The notes beneath the pieces are model-generated. The model made no database searches and had not been told where the DNA came from. It was given only the letters and a program-made list of their open reading frames with translations. Below, in pieces: positions 35,540 through 44,778 of a DNA stretch of 64,000 nt. Positions within the stretch are counted from its first letter, which is position 1; every line of letters starts with the position of its first letter. A program made the position numbers and the translations under genes. The DNA is from Vogesella oryzae (lineage in GTDB: Bacteria; Pseudomonadota; Gammaproteobacteria; Burkholderiales; Chromobacteriaceae), in contig NZ_CADEPL010000012.1 in NCBI RefSeq assembly GCF_902829295.1, positions 1 through 64,000 of the forward strand, in the 5' to 3' direction.

Positions 35540-35566
35540 GATATTGGCTATCGCCACAATTTCAAG
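35540..35566 (-). promoter_or_regulatory. Candidate sigma-32 promoter for dnaK
   Basis: On the minus strand CTTGAAA (35566-35560) is followed after 11 nt by GCCAATATC (35548-35540), a 6/8 match to the CCCCATNT heat-shock -10. The spacing is slightly short, so confidence is moderate. Confidence 0.45.
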
Positions 35567-35589
35567 AGGGATTTGCACCACGCCGGCCT

Positions 35590-36132
35590 TCAGGCTTTCG
35601 GCTTGGACACCACCACCATCGCCGGACGCAGGATACGGTCGGTAATCAGGTAACCTTTTTGCATCACGCGCAGCACGGTATTCGCCTCGGCTTCCGATTC
35701 TTCCTGGCTGATTGCCTGGTGTTTATGCGGATCCAGCTTCTCGCCGACCGGGTTGATCTCGCTGATCTGGCCTTTCTCGAAAGCGGCCACCAGCTGCTTC
35801 AGCGTCAGATCGACGCCGAATTTGAGGTTTTCGAACTGGCCGGATTGATCCAGAACCGCCATTTCCAGGCTGTCCTTCACTGCCAGCAGTTCGGAGGCGA
35901 ACTTCTGGATAGCAAATTTCTGTGCGTTGACCACATCTTCAGCGGCGCGACGGCGCATGTTTTCGGTTTCGGCCTTGGCGCGCAAACACTGGTCTTTCCA
36001 TTCCGCCACTTCGGCTTCCAGCGCGGCAATGCGCTGCTCCGGCGTCTGCTCCAGTGCGGCTGCGGCTTCTGCGGCGGCGGCATCAGTTTGCGTAAGCACT
36101 TCTTCTGCTTGGGAATTCTGGTTTTCCTGCAT
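35590..36132 (-). CDS. grpE: Nucleotide exchange factor GrpE
   Basis: Releases ADP from DnaK. 180 residues. A long N-terminal coiled coil ([21 protein letters not shown] onward, about 30-90) precedes the beta-domain with [16 protein letters not shown] and [25 protein letters not shown], the family signature. ATG 36132 is used. It heads the grpE-dnaK-dnaJ heat-shock cluster and has a good sigma-32 promoter about 40 nt upstream. Confidence 0.96.
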   Translation of the reverse strand: MQENQNSQAEEVLTQTDAAAAEAAAALEQTPEQRIAALEAEVAEWKDQCLRAKAETENMRRRAAEDVVNAQKFAIQKFASELLAVKDSLEMAVLDQSGQFENLKFGVDLTLKQLVAAFEKGQISEINPVGEKLDPHKHQAISQEESEAEANTVLRVMQKGYLITDRILRPAMVVVSKPKA

Positions 36133-36552
36133 GGCGCATCCATTTGGGTGAAGTCATAAACACCCTCGCTATATAAGGCCTTTAACTGGCATTTCAAGCC
36201 CTCGCCAGAAAGCCGGATCCGGCGCGTTTGTTTACCTTTTTTTTCGCATTGCACAAAAATTACCATTCAAATTTATTCGTTTCTGCGCACGCTTGTTAGC
36301 ATTTGAAAACAAAGGATTTTTTTTGTGCTGCAGTGCACACAACGCATTTTTTTTATGATTAAATGATTTCACAACAGCGCTACTGCACGGCCCGCCAGCC
36401 CCCTTATCCGGGGCGGTTTCCGGCAGTAAAACCAGCTACCAAAACAGGCTGGTGCTCACGCAAAAAACGCCGGCAAGACCGGCAGGCAACAAGAGAACTG
36501 GGAGCGCCGCTTAGGCGGCAAAACGCAACTATCAAGTGAAGGGTTCATCACC
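36133..36552. other. Divergent regulatory region grpE/aceA, no gene seen
   Basis: 420 bp, much richer in A and T than its surroundings between 36230 and 36370. It contains the sigma-32 promoter of grpE on the minus strand. Towards aceA there are a palindrome-like TGTGCTGCAGTGCACA (36324-36339), a poly-T stretch, and a leader with two small GC hairpins (about 36467-36482 and 36500-36520). No coding sequence is convincing. Confidence 0.6.
36170..36198 (-). promoter_or_regulatory. Sigma-32 heat-shock promoter of grpE-dnaK-dnaJ
   Basis: On the minus strand the -35 element CTTGAAA (36198-36192) is a perfect consensus match. About 13 nt downstream lies CCTTATATAG (36179-36170), close to the CCCCATNTA -10 element. 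It is about 40 nt upstream of the grpE start, the expected position. Confidence 0.7.
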
Positions 36553-37851
36553 ATGACGACTCGTGAACAACGCATCGCCGCCATCCAGAAAGACTGGGAC
36601 GAAAATCCACGCTGGAAAGGTATCAAGCGTGGCTATACCGCCGCCGACGTGGAGCGCCTGCGCGGCTCCGTACAGGTTGAACACACGCTGGCCCGCAATG
36701 CCGCCAACAAGCTGTGGCAACTGGTGAACAACGAACCCTACATCAACTGTCTGGGCGCCCTGACCGGCGGCCAGGCCATGCAGCAGGTAAAGGCCGGCAT
36801 CAAGGCCATCTATCTGTCCGGCTGGCAGGTTGCCGCCGACAACAACGAATACTCCGCCATGTACCCGGACCAGTCGCTGTACCCGGTTGACTCGGTACCG
36901 AAAGTGGTTGAGCGCATCAACAACGCCTTTACCCGTGCCGACGAAATCCAGCATTCCAAGGGTATCGAGCGCGGCGACGCCGGCTACATCGACTACTACG
37001 CACCGATCGTGGCCGACGCCGAAGCCGGTTTCGGCGGCGTACTGAACGCCTACGAACTGATGAAGGCGATGATCCGCGCCGGCGCCGGTGGCGTGCACTT
37101 CGAAGACCAGCTGGCTTCGGTGAAGAAGTGCGGCCACATGGGCGGCAAGGTACTGGTTCCGACCCAGGAAGCGGTACAGAAACTGATCGCAGCCCGTATG
37201 GCTGCCGACGTCTACGGCGTGCCGACCCTGGTGATTGCCCGTACCGACGCCGAAGCTGCCGACCTGCTGACCAGCGACTGCGACGAGCGTGATCGTCCGT
37301 TCCTGACCGGCGAGCGCACTGCCGAAGGCTTCTACAAGACCAAGAAAGGTCTGGAGCAGGCCATCAGCCGCGCCGTAGCCTACGCCGAGTACGCCGACCT
37401 GGTATGGTGCGAAACCGGCACCCCGGATCTGGAGTTCGCCCGCAAGTTCGCCGAGGCAGTCCATGCCAAGCATCCGGGCAAACTGCTGGCCTACAACTGC
37501 TCGCCGTCCTTCAACTGGAAGAAGAACCTGGACGATGCCACCATCGCCAAGTTCCAGCGCGAACTGGGCGCCATGGGCTACAAGTACCAGTTCATCACCC
37601 TGGCTGGCATCCACAACATGTGGTACAACATGTTCGATCTGGCACAAGACTACGTGGCTCGCGGCATGTCCGCCTACGTCGAGAAGGTTCAGGAGCCGGA
37701 ATTCGCGGCCCGCGATCGTGGCTACACCTTCGTGTCGCACCAGCAGGAAGTGGGTACCGGTTACTTCGATGACATCACCACCGTGATCCAGGGTGGCAAG
37801 TCCTCGGTGACCGCGCTGACCGGTTCCACCGAAGAAGAGCAGTTCCACTAA
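36553..37851 (+). CDS. aceA: Isocitrate lyase
   Basis: Cleaves isocitrate to glyoxylate and succinate, first enzyme of the glyoxylate shunt. 432 residues (E. coli 434). The catalytic loop KKCGHMGGK (in [17 protein letters not shown]) and the metal/substrate residues of [11 protein letters not shown] and [12 protein letters not shown] are present. ATG 36553 follows GAAGGG. The partner malate synthase gene lies 2 kb downstream beyond a permease, so the two are not one operon. Confidence 0.97.
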   Translation: MTTREQRIAAIQKDWDENPRWKGIKRGYTAADVERLRGSVQVEHTLARNAANKLWQLVNNEPYINCLGALTGGQAMQQVKAGIKAIYLSGWQVAADNNEYSAMYPDQSLYPVDSVPKVVERINNAFTRADEIQHSKGIERGDAGYIDYYAPIVADAEAGFGGVLNAYELMKAMIRAGAGGVHFEDQLASVKKCGHMGGKVLVPTQEAVQKLIAARMAADVYGVPTLVIARTDAEAADLLTSDCDERDRPFLTGERTAEGFYKTKKGLEQAISRAVAYAEYADLVWCETGTPDLEFARKFAEAVHAKHPGKLLAYNCSPSFNWKKNLDDATIAKFQRELGAMGYKYQFITLAGIHNMWYNMFDLAQDYVARGMSAYVEKVQEPEFAARDRGYTFVSHQQEVGTGYFDDITTVIQGGKSSVTALTGSTEEEQFH

Positions 37852-37900
37852 GCCTTTCGACCTCAAACGGCGACTCGACCCCGCCGTCTGCGTCCAAAGC

Positions 37901-37934
37901 AAAACCCCCGTCGTCAGACGGGGGTTTTGTCTTT
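37901..37934. terminator. Bidirectional terminator between aceA and the permease gene
   Basis: A 12-bp stem AAAACCCCCGTC / GACGGGGGTTTT with a 4-nt loop and T-richness on both strands (TTTTGTCTTTT on plus). Confidence 0.9.
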
Positions 37935-37940
37935 TGGCTG

Positions 37941-37958
37941 GCGGCCAACGTTGGCCGC
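37941..37958. repeat. Head-to-head pair of the 9-mer motif
   Basis: The perfect palindrome GCGGCCAACGTTGGCCGC, identical to those at 1053 and 25440, lies between the aceA terminator and the permease stop. Confidence 0.9.
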
Positions 37959-37963
37959 AGCGA

Positions 37964-39358
37964 TTACGCCTTGTGCAGGTGTGAGCGCTGGCGCGAATAG
38001 CCGAAGTACACCAGCAGGCCGATTACCAGCCAGATGATGAAGCACAGCCAGGTCAGGCTGGACAGCTGCGTCATCAGGAACACGCAGAACACGATGGCCA
38101 GCGCCGGCACGTACGGCACACCCGGGCAATGGAATTTGCGCGGCAGGTCCGGCTCGCGCTTGCGCAGCACAATGATGGCGGCGGCAATCAGGCTGAACGC
38201 GGCCAGAGTGCCGATGTTCACCAGCTCGGCCAGAGTGCCCAGCGGCACGAAACCGGCGATCAGCGCGATGATGCTACCAATCAGCCAGGTTGCCTTGTAC
38301 GGGGTGCCGTACTTGGGATGCACCTCTGAGAACACCTTGGGCAGCAGGCCGTCACGCGACATGGCAAACAGGATGCGGGTCTGGCCATAGGTCATCACCA
38401 GAATCACGGTCAGCATGCCGAGGATGGCGCCCAGATCGACGAAACCGGCAAACCAGTCCAGCTTGGCCACTTGCAGCGCCAGCGACACCGGATGGTCGAT
38501 GCCCTTGAACTGCATGAACGGCACGATACCGGTCATGATGGCAGACACGATCACGTACAGCAGCGAGCAGATCGCCAGCGACCAGATCACCCCTTTCGGA
38601 ATGTCCTTCTCCGGGTTCTTCACCTCTTCTGCCGCACAAGTCACCGCATCAAAGCCGAGGAAACTGAAGAACACGATGGCCGCACCCTGGAACACCCCGC
38701 TCATGCCGTAAGGCAGTGCCGGATTCCAGTTAGCCGGCTTCACATGCCATACCGCAATGGCGATAAACAGCAGCACCACGGCAACCTTGATCAGCACCAC
38801 GAAGTTGTTCACCTTCTTCGATTCCTTGATGCCGAACGCCAGCAAGGCGGTAATCAGCATCGCAATCACGAAGGCCGGCAGGTTGAAGAGTGTCTCCACG
38901 CCGGGCCGCGCACCGGCGGCGGCAGTCAGCGCATCCGGCAGATGGATACCGAAGCCCGATAGCAGGCTCTGGAAGTAACCGGACCAGCCTACCGATACCG
39001 CGGATGAAGCCAGCAGGTACTCCAGCATCAGGTCCCAGCCGATGATCCAGGCAATGATCTCGCCCAGCGTGGCGTAGGCATAGGTATAGGTAGAGCCGGA
39101 GACCGGCAGCATGGAAGCGAACTCGGCATAGCACAGCGCGGCAAAGCCGCAGGCAATGGCGCCGATGATGAACGACAGCACCAGTCCCGGACCGGCCACG
39201 GTGGCGCCGGTACCGGTGAGTACGAAAATACCGGTACCGATGATGGCGCCGATACCCAGCATGGTGAGGTCAAAGGCGGACAGCTCCTTGCGCAGTACGG
39301 CAGCCCCCTGCGGGGCGGCCATCATCTGGCGCACATCCTTTTTGCGTAGCAAACCCAT
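37964..39358 (-). CDS. APC-family amino acid permease (YfnA/CAT-like)
   Basis: An inner-membrane amino-acid transporter of 464 residues and about 12 helices. The N-terminus is LTMLGIGAIIGTGIFVLTGTGA, the unwound substrate-binding helix 1 of APC transporters. FFSFLGFDAVTCAAEEVKNPEKDIPKG is the helix 6 region, with MTYGQTRILFAMSRDGLLP later. This is the cationic-amino-acid-transporter subgroup; the substrate is not readable. It is flanked by aceA and aceB, on the opposite strand to both. Confidence 0.88.
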   Translation of the reverse strand: MGLLRKKDVRQMMAAPQGAAVLRKELSAFDLTMLGIGAIIGTGIFVLTGTGATVAGPGLVLSFIIGAIACGFAALCYAEFASMLPVSGSTYTYAYATLGEIIAWIIGWDLMLEYLLASSAVSVGWSGYFQSLLSGFGIHLPDALTAAAGARPGVETLFNLPAFVIAMLITALLAFGIKESKKVNNFVVLIKVAVVLLFIAIAVWHVKPANWNPALPYGMSGVFQGAAIVFFSFLGFDAVTCAAEEVKNPEKDIPKGVIWSLAICSLLYVIVSAIMTGIVPFMQFKGIDHPVSLALQVAKLDWFAGFVDLGAILGMLTVILVMTYGQTRILFAMSRDGLLPKVFSEVHPKYGTPYKATWLIGSIIALIAGFVPLGTLAELVNIGTLAAFSLIAAAIIVLRKREPDLPRKFHCPGVPYVPALAIVFCVFLMTQLSSLTWLCFIIWLVIGLLVYFGYSRQRSHLHKA

Positions 39359-39845
39359 TTATCTTGTCCCGTTGTCGCCAGCGACACCAGCCCTGTCGGA
39401 GCCGGGTGCCAGTCTGTTGTGATGTGGCGACGATAGCGTTGTGGACTATCGCGCAGGGGCGCGAATATGCCGCATTGCAACAACAGGTTCAAGCCGGAGT
39501 CAGCTTTGGTATTTTGTATCCATACTCCAATACGCAGTAATTTGGAGCGGATATACCAGCCACACCCCGTCTAAGCGCTATCTCGCGCCACGATATGCCA
39601 AATCACGGCAGATCACTGCAAATGTGCTACATGCACCGAATTTGTAGCCAGCCAGGCAGAAAACCCTGGCCGCCCAAAGCACCGTGAATGCTGCCGACAC
39701 CAGTACTACCCACAAAAAAGTAAAAAATGTTATGGGCCTGCACCTATTTTTCCCGCACCGGGCTAACGCTAAACTAGGTGTCAGTAAGAGTGCGCCAGAG
39801 CGCACCGCGGACGGCAACGGCCGGCCAGACAACCAAGGAGAGACA
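39359..39845. other. Divergent intergenic region permease/aceB, no gene seen
   Basis: 487 bp of lower GC than the flanking genes. It contains TGTGCTACATGCAC (39623-39636), similar to the element upstream of aceA, and near the aceB start a TAAACT (-10-like) followed by the AAGGAGAGACA ribosome-binding region. No convincing open reading frame or repeat is seen. Confidence 0.5.
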
Positions 39846-41441
39846 ATGGCACTGCAATTGCCGCAGGGAGTAGAAATCCTCGCGCCGGTTAAATCGGCGC
39901 ACCAGGCATTGCTCGGTAACGATGCACTGGCCTTCATCGCCAGGCTGCACCGCGAGTTTGAACCGCGACGACGGGAACTGCTGGCGCTGCGCCAGCAGCG
40001 CCAGGCCGAGCTGGATGCCGGCAAGCTGCCGGACTTCCTGCCGGAAAGCGCGGCCCTGCGCCAGAGTGAGTGGCAGATTGCCCCGCTGCCCGCGGCGCTG
40101 CTGGATCGCCGCGTGGAAATCACCGGTCCGGCCGAGCGCAAGATGATGATCAATGCGCTCAACTCCGGTGCCAGCTGCTTCATGGCGGATTTCGAAGACG
40201 CCATGAGTCCCGGCTGGTCCAACATCATTCATGGCCACCAGAACATGTGCGATGCCTGGCGGGGCAGCATCAGCTATCACAGCCCGGAAGGCCGTCACTA
40301 TCAGCTGGGCGCCACACCGGCAACGTTGATGTTGCGTCCGCGTGGCTGGCATCTGACCGAAAAGCACCTGCGCATTGATGGCCAGCCGGTATCTGCCGCC
40401 CTGTTCGACTTCGGTCTCAGCTTCTTCCATAACGCCGCCCTGCTACACAGCCAGGGACGCGGCATCTACTACTATCTGCCCAAGCTGGAAAACCATCTGG
40501 AAGCACGGCTGTGGAACGATATTTTCCTCGCCGCGCAGCAGGAACTGGCATTGCCGGCAGGCAGTGTCCGCGCCACGGTACTGATCGAGCACCTGTTGGC
40601 CGCATTCGAAATGGATGAAATCCTGTACGAGCTGCGCGAGCACAGTGCCGGGTTGAATGCCGGCCGCTGGGATTACATCTTCAGCTGCATCAAGAGCTTC
40701 CGCCAGGTGCGGCATTTCTGCCTGGCCGACCGCGAGCAGATCGGTATGACGGTACCGTTCATGCGCTCCTATGCGCTGCTACTGCTCAAGACCTGCCACC
40801 GGCGCGGCGCACCCGCCATCGGCGGCATGTCGGCCTTAACGCCGATCAAGCACGATGTTGCGGCCAACGAGCGGGCACTGGCGGCGATCCGCGCCGACAA
40901 GGAGCGCGAAGCGCGCGATGGCTACGACGGCAGCTGGGTGGCACACCCGGCCCTGGTACCGCTGGCATTCGAAGCTTTCCGTAGCGTACTGGGCGACGCC
41001 CCCAACCAGCTGCAGCGCCAGCGCGAACACGTGGTGATTACCGCCGCCGACCTGCTGAACTTCCAGCCGGAAACGCCGATCACCGAGGCCGGCTTGCGCA
41101 ACAACATCAGTGTCGGTCTGCAGTACCTTGGCGCCTGGCTGAGCGGCAACGGCTGCGTGCCGATCCATAACCAGATGGAGGATGCTGCCACCGCCGAGAT
41201 TGCCCGCGCCCAGTTGTGGCAATGGTTGCACAGCCCGAAAGGACTGCTGGACGATGGCCGCAAGGTCAGCCTGTCACTGCTGCGCGATCTGGCCACCGAC
41301 GAGATCAACCGCTTGCAGGCCGAGTACGGCAGCCGCTGGAGCCGGCATTTCGAAGATGCCGCACAGCTGTTCGACCTGCTGATTACCAGCGAGGAATTCA
41401 TCGAATTCTTCACCCTGCCCGGCTACGAATATCTGGATTGA
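39846..41441 (+). CDS. aceB: Malate synthase A
   Basis: Condenses glyoxylate with acetyl-CoA to malate, second glyoxylate-shunt enzyme. 531 residues (E. coli 533). Diagnostic segments are SCFMADFEDAMSPGW, MLRPRGWHLTEKHL, GRWDYIFSCIKSF and GGMSALTPIKHD, with the catalytic Asp in a VPIHNQMEDAATAEI context. ATG 39846 follows AAGGAGAGACA; earlier in-frame starts lie in non-coding-like sequence. It is monocistronic with a terminator. Confidence 0.97.
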   Translation: MALQLPQGVEILAPVKSAHQALLGNDALAFIARLHREFEPRRRELLALRQQRQAELDAGKLPDFLPESAALRQSEWQIAPLPAALLDRRVEITGPAERKMMINALNSGASCFMADFEDAMSPGWSNIIHGHQNMCDAWRGSISYHSPEGRHYQLGATPATLMLRPRGWHLTEKHLRIDGQPVSAALFDFGLSFFHNAALLHSQGRGIYYYLPKLENHLEARLWNDIFLAAQQELALPAGSVRATVLIEHLLAAFEMDEILYELREHSAGLNAGRWDYIFSCIKSFRQVRHFCLADREQIGMTVPFMRSYALLLLKTCHRRGAPAIGGMSALTPIKHDVAANERALAAIRADKEREARDGYDGSWVAHPALVPLAFEAFRSVLGDAPNQLQRQREHVVITAADLLNFQPETPITEAGLRNNISVGLQYLGAWLSGNGCVPIHNQMEDAATAEIARAQLWQWLHSPKGLLDDGRKVSLSLLRDLATDEINRLQAEYGSRWSRHFEDAAQLFDLLITSEEFIEFFTLPGYEYLD

Positions 41442-41494
41442 ACCGGCGGCCCGACCCGGCTGTACCGCAGCAACTACATAATTCGCCAGCATCC

Positions 41495-41527
41495 ACCCGC
41501 CAGAGCCCGTGCTACTGGCGGGTTTTC
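41495..41527 (+). terminator. Rho-independent terminator of aceB
   Basis: A 9-bp stem ACCCGCCAG / CTGGCGGGT followed by TTTTCC. Confidence 0.85.
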
Positions 41528-41570
41528 CTTTGCCCGCACCACAATGCAGCAGATCGCACTAAATGAATAC

Positions 41571-41585
41571 AATATTTGAAATATT
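41571..41585. promoter_or_regulatory. AT-rich palindrome upstream of the TrpX-like transporter operon
   Basis: The perfect inverted repeat AATATTT-G-AAATATT lies about 80 nt before the start of the binding-protein gene, in an otherwise GC-rich region. It could be an operator or part of the promoter. No cognate regulator is adjacent. Confidence 0.35.
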
Positions 41586-41666
41586 ATTGCTTTGCACAAT
41601 CTGAAACAGTGCCAACTTTGGAATATCATTGCGCGCCATCGCACTGCAACATCCAAAAGGCTCTCC

Positions 41667-42635
41667 ATGCACGCCGTCAACCGCCGCACCCTGCTGGCTC
41701 TTACCCTGATCGCCAGCCTGTCCCCGTTTGCCCATGCCGCCGAACAAAAATCGGTCGCCGTTACCGCCATCGTTGACCACCCTGCGCTGGATGCCGCGCG
41801 CAAGGGTATCGAGGACGAGCTGAAAGCCGCCGGTTTCGAGCCGGGCAAGCAGATCAAGTACCAGTACCAGAGCGCACAGGGCAACCCGGCCACCGCCGCG
41901 CAGATCGCCCGCAAGTTCATCGGCGATGCGCCGGACGTGATCGTGGCCATCGCCACCCCGAGCGCGCAGGCTGTGGTAGCGGCCACCCGCTCCATTCCGG
42001 TGGTATTTACCGCCGTGACCGATCCGGTCGCCGCCAAGCTGGTTGCCGGCTGGAGCGCCAGCAAGACCAATGTCACCGGCGTATCCGACATGCTGGCGCT
42101 GGCGCCGCAAATCGACCTGATCGGCAAGGTGAAGCCGGGCGCCAAGCGCATCGGCCTGGTGTACAGCCCGGGTGAAGTGAACTCGGTAGTGGTGGCCAAA
42201 GAGCTGAAAGCCGAGCTGGCCAAGCGTGGCATGAGCCTGGTGGAAGCCCCGGCACCGCGCACCGTGGACGTTGCGCCGGCAGCCAAGAGCCTGATCGGCA
42301 AGGTTGATGCCATCTACACCACCACCGACAACAATGTGGTGTCCACCTATGAATCGCTGGTGGCCGTCGCCCAGCTGGCCAAGCTGCCGCTGATCGCCGC
42401 CGATACCGATTCGGTGAAGCGTGGCGCTATTGCCGCCCTCGGCCAGAACTACTATGACATCGGCCGCCAGACCGGCAAGCTGGTGGTGCGCATCCTGAAA
42501 GGCGAGAAAGCCGGCAGCATTGCACCGCAGCTGGCCGACAAACTGTCGCTGTCGCTGAACCCGGCGGCAGCCCAGAAGCAGGGCGTCACCCTCAGCCCTG
42601 CCCTGCTGAAAGAAGCCAAGGAAACCGTGAAGTAA
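41667..42635 (+). CDS. ABC transporter substrate-binding protein (TrpX-like)
   Basis: A periplasmic receptor of 322 residues with a signal peptide (MHAVNRRTLLALTLIASLSPFAHA). It has the two-lobe type I fold of the PF04392 family: VAVTAIVDHPALDAARKGIEDELKAAGF at the start, VIVAIATPSAQAVVAATRSIPVVFTAVTDPV, and later IYTTTDNNVVSTYESLV. Relatives with a matching permease and ATPase (TrpXYZ of streptococci) take up tryptophan or other aromatic amino acids. ATG 41667 follows AAAGG. The ligand is an inference. Confidence 0.85.
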   Translation: MHAVNRRTLLALTLIASLSPFAHAAEQKSVAVTAIVDHPALDAARKGIEDELKAAGFEPGKQIKYQYQSAQGNPATAAQIARKFIGDAPDVIVAIATPSAQAVVAATRSIPVVFTAVTDPVAAKLVAGWSASKTNVTGVSDMLALAPQIDLIGKVKPGAKRIGLVYSPGEVNSVVVAKELKAELAKRGMSLVEAPAPRTVDVAPAAKSLIGKVDAIYTTTDNNVVSTYESLVAVAQLAKLPLIAADTDSVKRGAIAALGQNYYDIGRQTGKLVVRILKGEKAGSIAPQLADKLSLSLNPAAAQKQGVTLSPALLKEAKETVK

Positions 42636-42645
42636 TTCCTGGCAT

Positions 42646-42672
42646 GGTTGGCCGCATACTCTGCGGCCAACC
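42646..42672. repeat. Inverted motif pair between the binding protein and permease genes
   Basis: Arms GGTTGGCCGCA and TGCGGCCAACC (11 bp each) flank a 5-nt loop and are followed by TGTTTTCC. It could fold into a strong hairpin that lowers expression of permease and ATPase relative to the binding protein. Confidence 0.8.
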
Positions 42673-42727
42673 TGTTTTCCACCGCGCAGCCACGAGCTGC
42701 GCGCTGTCATTTGCAGCGAGTAATACC

Positions 42728-43627
42728 ATGACCCTGATTGCCCTGATGGGTGCGCTGGAAATCGGCCTGATCTTTGCGCTGGTCGCGCTTGGCGTGCTGA
42801 TTTCCTTCCGCATTCTCGATTTTCCCGACCTGACCGCCGACGGCAGCTTCCCGCTGGGCGGTGCCGTCGCCGCCACCCTGATCGCCGGTGGCCATGACCC
42901 GTGGCTGGCCTGCGGCGTCGCCACCCTGGCCGGTGCCGCCGCTGGCCTCACCACTGCCTGGCTCAACGTGCGGCTGAACATCCTGCAGCTGCTGGCCTCC
43001 ATTCTGGTGATGATCGCGCTGTACTCGATCAACCTGCGCATCATGGGCGCGCCGAACATGCCGCTGATCGGCAGCCCCACCGTCTTCAGCCCGCTGATCG
43101 GCGACAATTTCGACATCGGCTGGCAGGTACAGCCGGCGGTACTGGCGGTGGTGATCGTCATCGCCAAGCTGGCGCTGGATGTGTTCTTTGCGTCGCAGAC
43201 CGGCCTGGCGATGCGCGCTACCGGGGCCAATGCCCGCATGGCGCGCGCGCAAGGTATCGCCACCGAGCGCATGGTACTGGCCGGCATGGCGCTGTCCAAC
43301 GCGCTGATCGCACTGGCCGGCGCACTGTATGTGCAAACCCAGGGCGGCGCCGACGTATCGATGGGCGTAGGCACCATCGTGGTAGGGTTGGCCGCGGTGA
43401 TCATCGGCGAAACGCTGCTGCCGTCGCGCAAGCTGTGGGTGATCACGCTGGCCACCGTGCTGGGTGCGCTGCTGTACCGCCTGCTAATTGCCGTGGCGCT
43501 GAACGCCGACTTCATCGGTCTTCAGGCGCAGGACCTGAACCTGATCACCGCGCTGCTGGTGGGTTTTGCGCTGGTACTGCCAAAACTGAAAGCCAAATTT
43601 GCCCGCAAGGCCGGAGGGAAAAACTGA
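42728..43627 (+). CDS. ABC transporter permease (TrpY-like)
   Basis: An inner-membrane channel component of 299 residues and about eight or nine helices. The start MTLIALMGALEIGLIFALVALGVLISFRILDFPDLTADGSF is typical of the permease partner of PF04392 receptors (BPD-transp-2 fold, as in branched-chain amino-acid and ribose permeases). The GVGTIVVGLAAVIIGE segment, about residue 220, contacts the ATPase. Its stop overlaps the ATPase start (TGATG). Confidence 0.87.
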   Translation: MTLIALMGALEIGLIFALVALGVLISFRILDFPDLTADGSFPLGGAVAATLIAGGHDPWLACGVATLAGAAAGLTTAWLNVRLNILQLLASILVMIALYSINLRIMGAPNMPLIGSPTVFSPLIGDNFDIGWQVQPAVLAVVIVIAKLALDVFFASQTGLAMRATGANARMARAQGIATERMVLAGMALSNALIALAGALYVQTQGGADVSMGVGTIVVGLAAVIIGETLLPSRKLWVITLATVLGALLYRLLIAVALNADFIGLQAQDLNLITALLVGFALVLPKLKAKFARKAGGKN

Positions 43628-44421
43628 TGCTGCGCGCCGACAATCTGTTCAAGACTTTCAATCCGGGCACGCCGATCGAGAATCCGGTACTGCGCGGCCT
43701 GTCGCTGCAAATCGACAGCGGCCAGTTCGTCACCGTGATCGGCAGCAATGGCGCCGGCAAATCGACCTTCCTTAACGCGCTGGCCGGCGATGTGATTGTC
43801 GATAGCGGTAGCCTGGCAATCGATGGCAAGGACGTTACCCGCACCCCGGGCTGGCAGCGCGCCGGCATGGTGGCCCGCGTGTTCCAGGACCCGATGGCCG
43901 GCACCTGCGAGAACCTCAGCATCGAGGAAAACATGGCGCTGGCTTACTACCGCGGCAAGCAGCGCGGCTTTGGCGCCTCGCTGAACCGCCAGCTGCGCGA
44001 GCTGTTCCGCGACAAACTGGCGACGCTGAAACTGGGGCTGGAAAACCGCCTGCCGGATCGCATGGGTTTGCTCTCCGGCGGCCAACGTCAGGCAGTCAGC
44101 CTGCTGATGGCCAGCCTGCAACCATCACGCATCCTGCTGCTGGACGAACACACCGCGGCACTGGACCCGAAAACTGCCGCCTTCGTGCTGGAACTGACCG
44201 ATCGCATCGTGCACGAGAACCAGCTCACCGCGCTGATGGTCACCCACTCCATGCGCCAGGCGCTGGACCACGGCCACCGCACCGTGATGCTGCACCAGGG
44301 CCGCGTGGTACTAGATGTCGCCGGCGAGGAACGCGGCCGCATGCAGGTAAGCGACCTGCTGGCGATGTTCGAAAAGACCCGCGGCGAGGCCATCGACGAT
44401 GATGCGCTGCTGCTGGGCTGA
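43627..44421 (+). CDS. ABC transporter ATP-binding protein (TrpZ-like)
   Basis: The cytoplasmic ATPase of the three-gene transporter, 264 residues. The Walker A is IGSNGAGKST (about 39-48); the signature is LLSGGQRQAVSLLMA and the Walker B ILLLDEHTAALDPKT. THSMRQALDHGHR provides the switch His. The His in LDEHTAALD, where Pro is more common, is usual for this subgroup. It overlaps the permease by one base and is followed by a terminator. Confidence 0.92.
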   Translation: MLRADNLFKTFNPGTPIENPVLRGLSLQIDSGQFVTVIGSNGAGKSTFLNALAGDVIVDSGSLAIDGKDVTRTPGWQRAGMVARVFQDPMAGTCENLSIEENMALAYYRGKQRGFGASLNRQLRELFRDKLATLKLGLENRLPDRMGLLSGGQRQAVSLLMASLQPSRILLLDEHTAALDPKTAAFVLELTDRIVHENQLTALMVTHSMRQALDHGHRTVMLHQGRVVLDVAGEERGRMQVSDLLAMFEKTRGEAIDDDALLLG

Positions 44422-44778
44422 TGCCCCGGCAGCTGCTATATAAAGAATGGCCGCGCAATGCGGCCATTTTTCTTGCGGCCAACCTCTGGCTTACACCTTG
44501 GCAGCAAACGCTTGCAGCTAGACACAACTGCCGTGTCTCTGTTTTGCAATGGCCCGCAATAACCGGCCGCCGGCACGCCACCTCACCTGCCATCAGCTAT
44601 AACGCCACAGCGACGTCCGGCGCCGGCAACAAATTTCTGCACCGCACAATAACAAAAGCATAATCAGGTATGATGTCAGCTGCGCGCCGCCGTTGCCGTC
44701 TGCCGCCTGCCGCCGGGCAAAATGAACCCGGAACCGCCACCCGCAGTCAGACAGCAACCACCATAACCGGGAGTCCCC
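44422..44778. other. Intergenic region, no gene seen
   Basis: 357 bp. It holds the ABC operon terminator, a single copy of the 9-mer motif immediately after it (about 44475), and a -10-like TATGAT at 44669-44674 that may drive the SIMPL gene. The rest shows no recognisable signal. Confidence 0.5.
44446..44472 (+). terminator. Rho-independent terminator of the ABC transporter operon
   Basis: Stem ATGGCCGC / GCGGCCAT with a 5-nt loop followed by TTTTTC. Confidence 0.9.

Noticed and set aside
33665-35653. Plus-strand open frame of about 660 codons over dnaK
   Set aside because: Antisense shadow of DnaK; codon structure of the minus strand explains it.
36532-37902. Long minus-strand open frame (about 456 codons) over aceA
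   Set aside because: It is the antisense shadow of a perfectly conserved isocitrate lyase and has no family resemblance.
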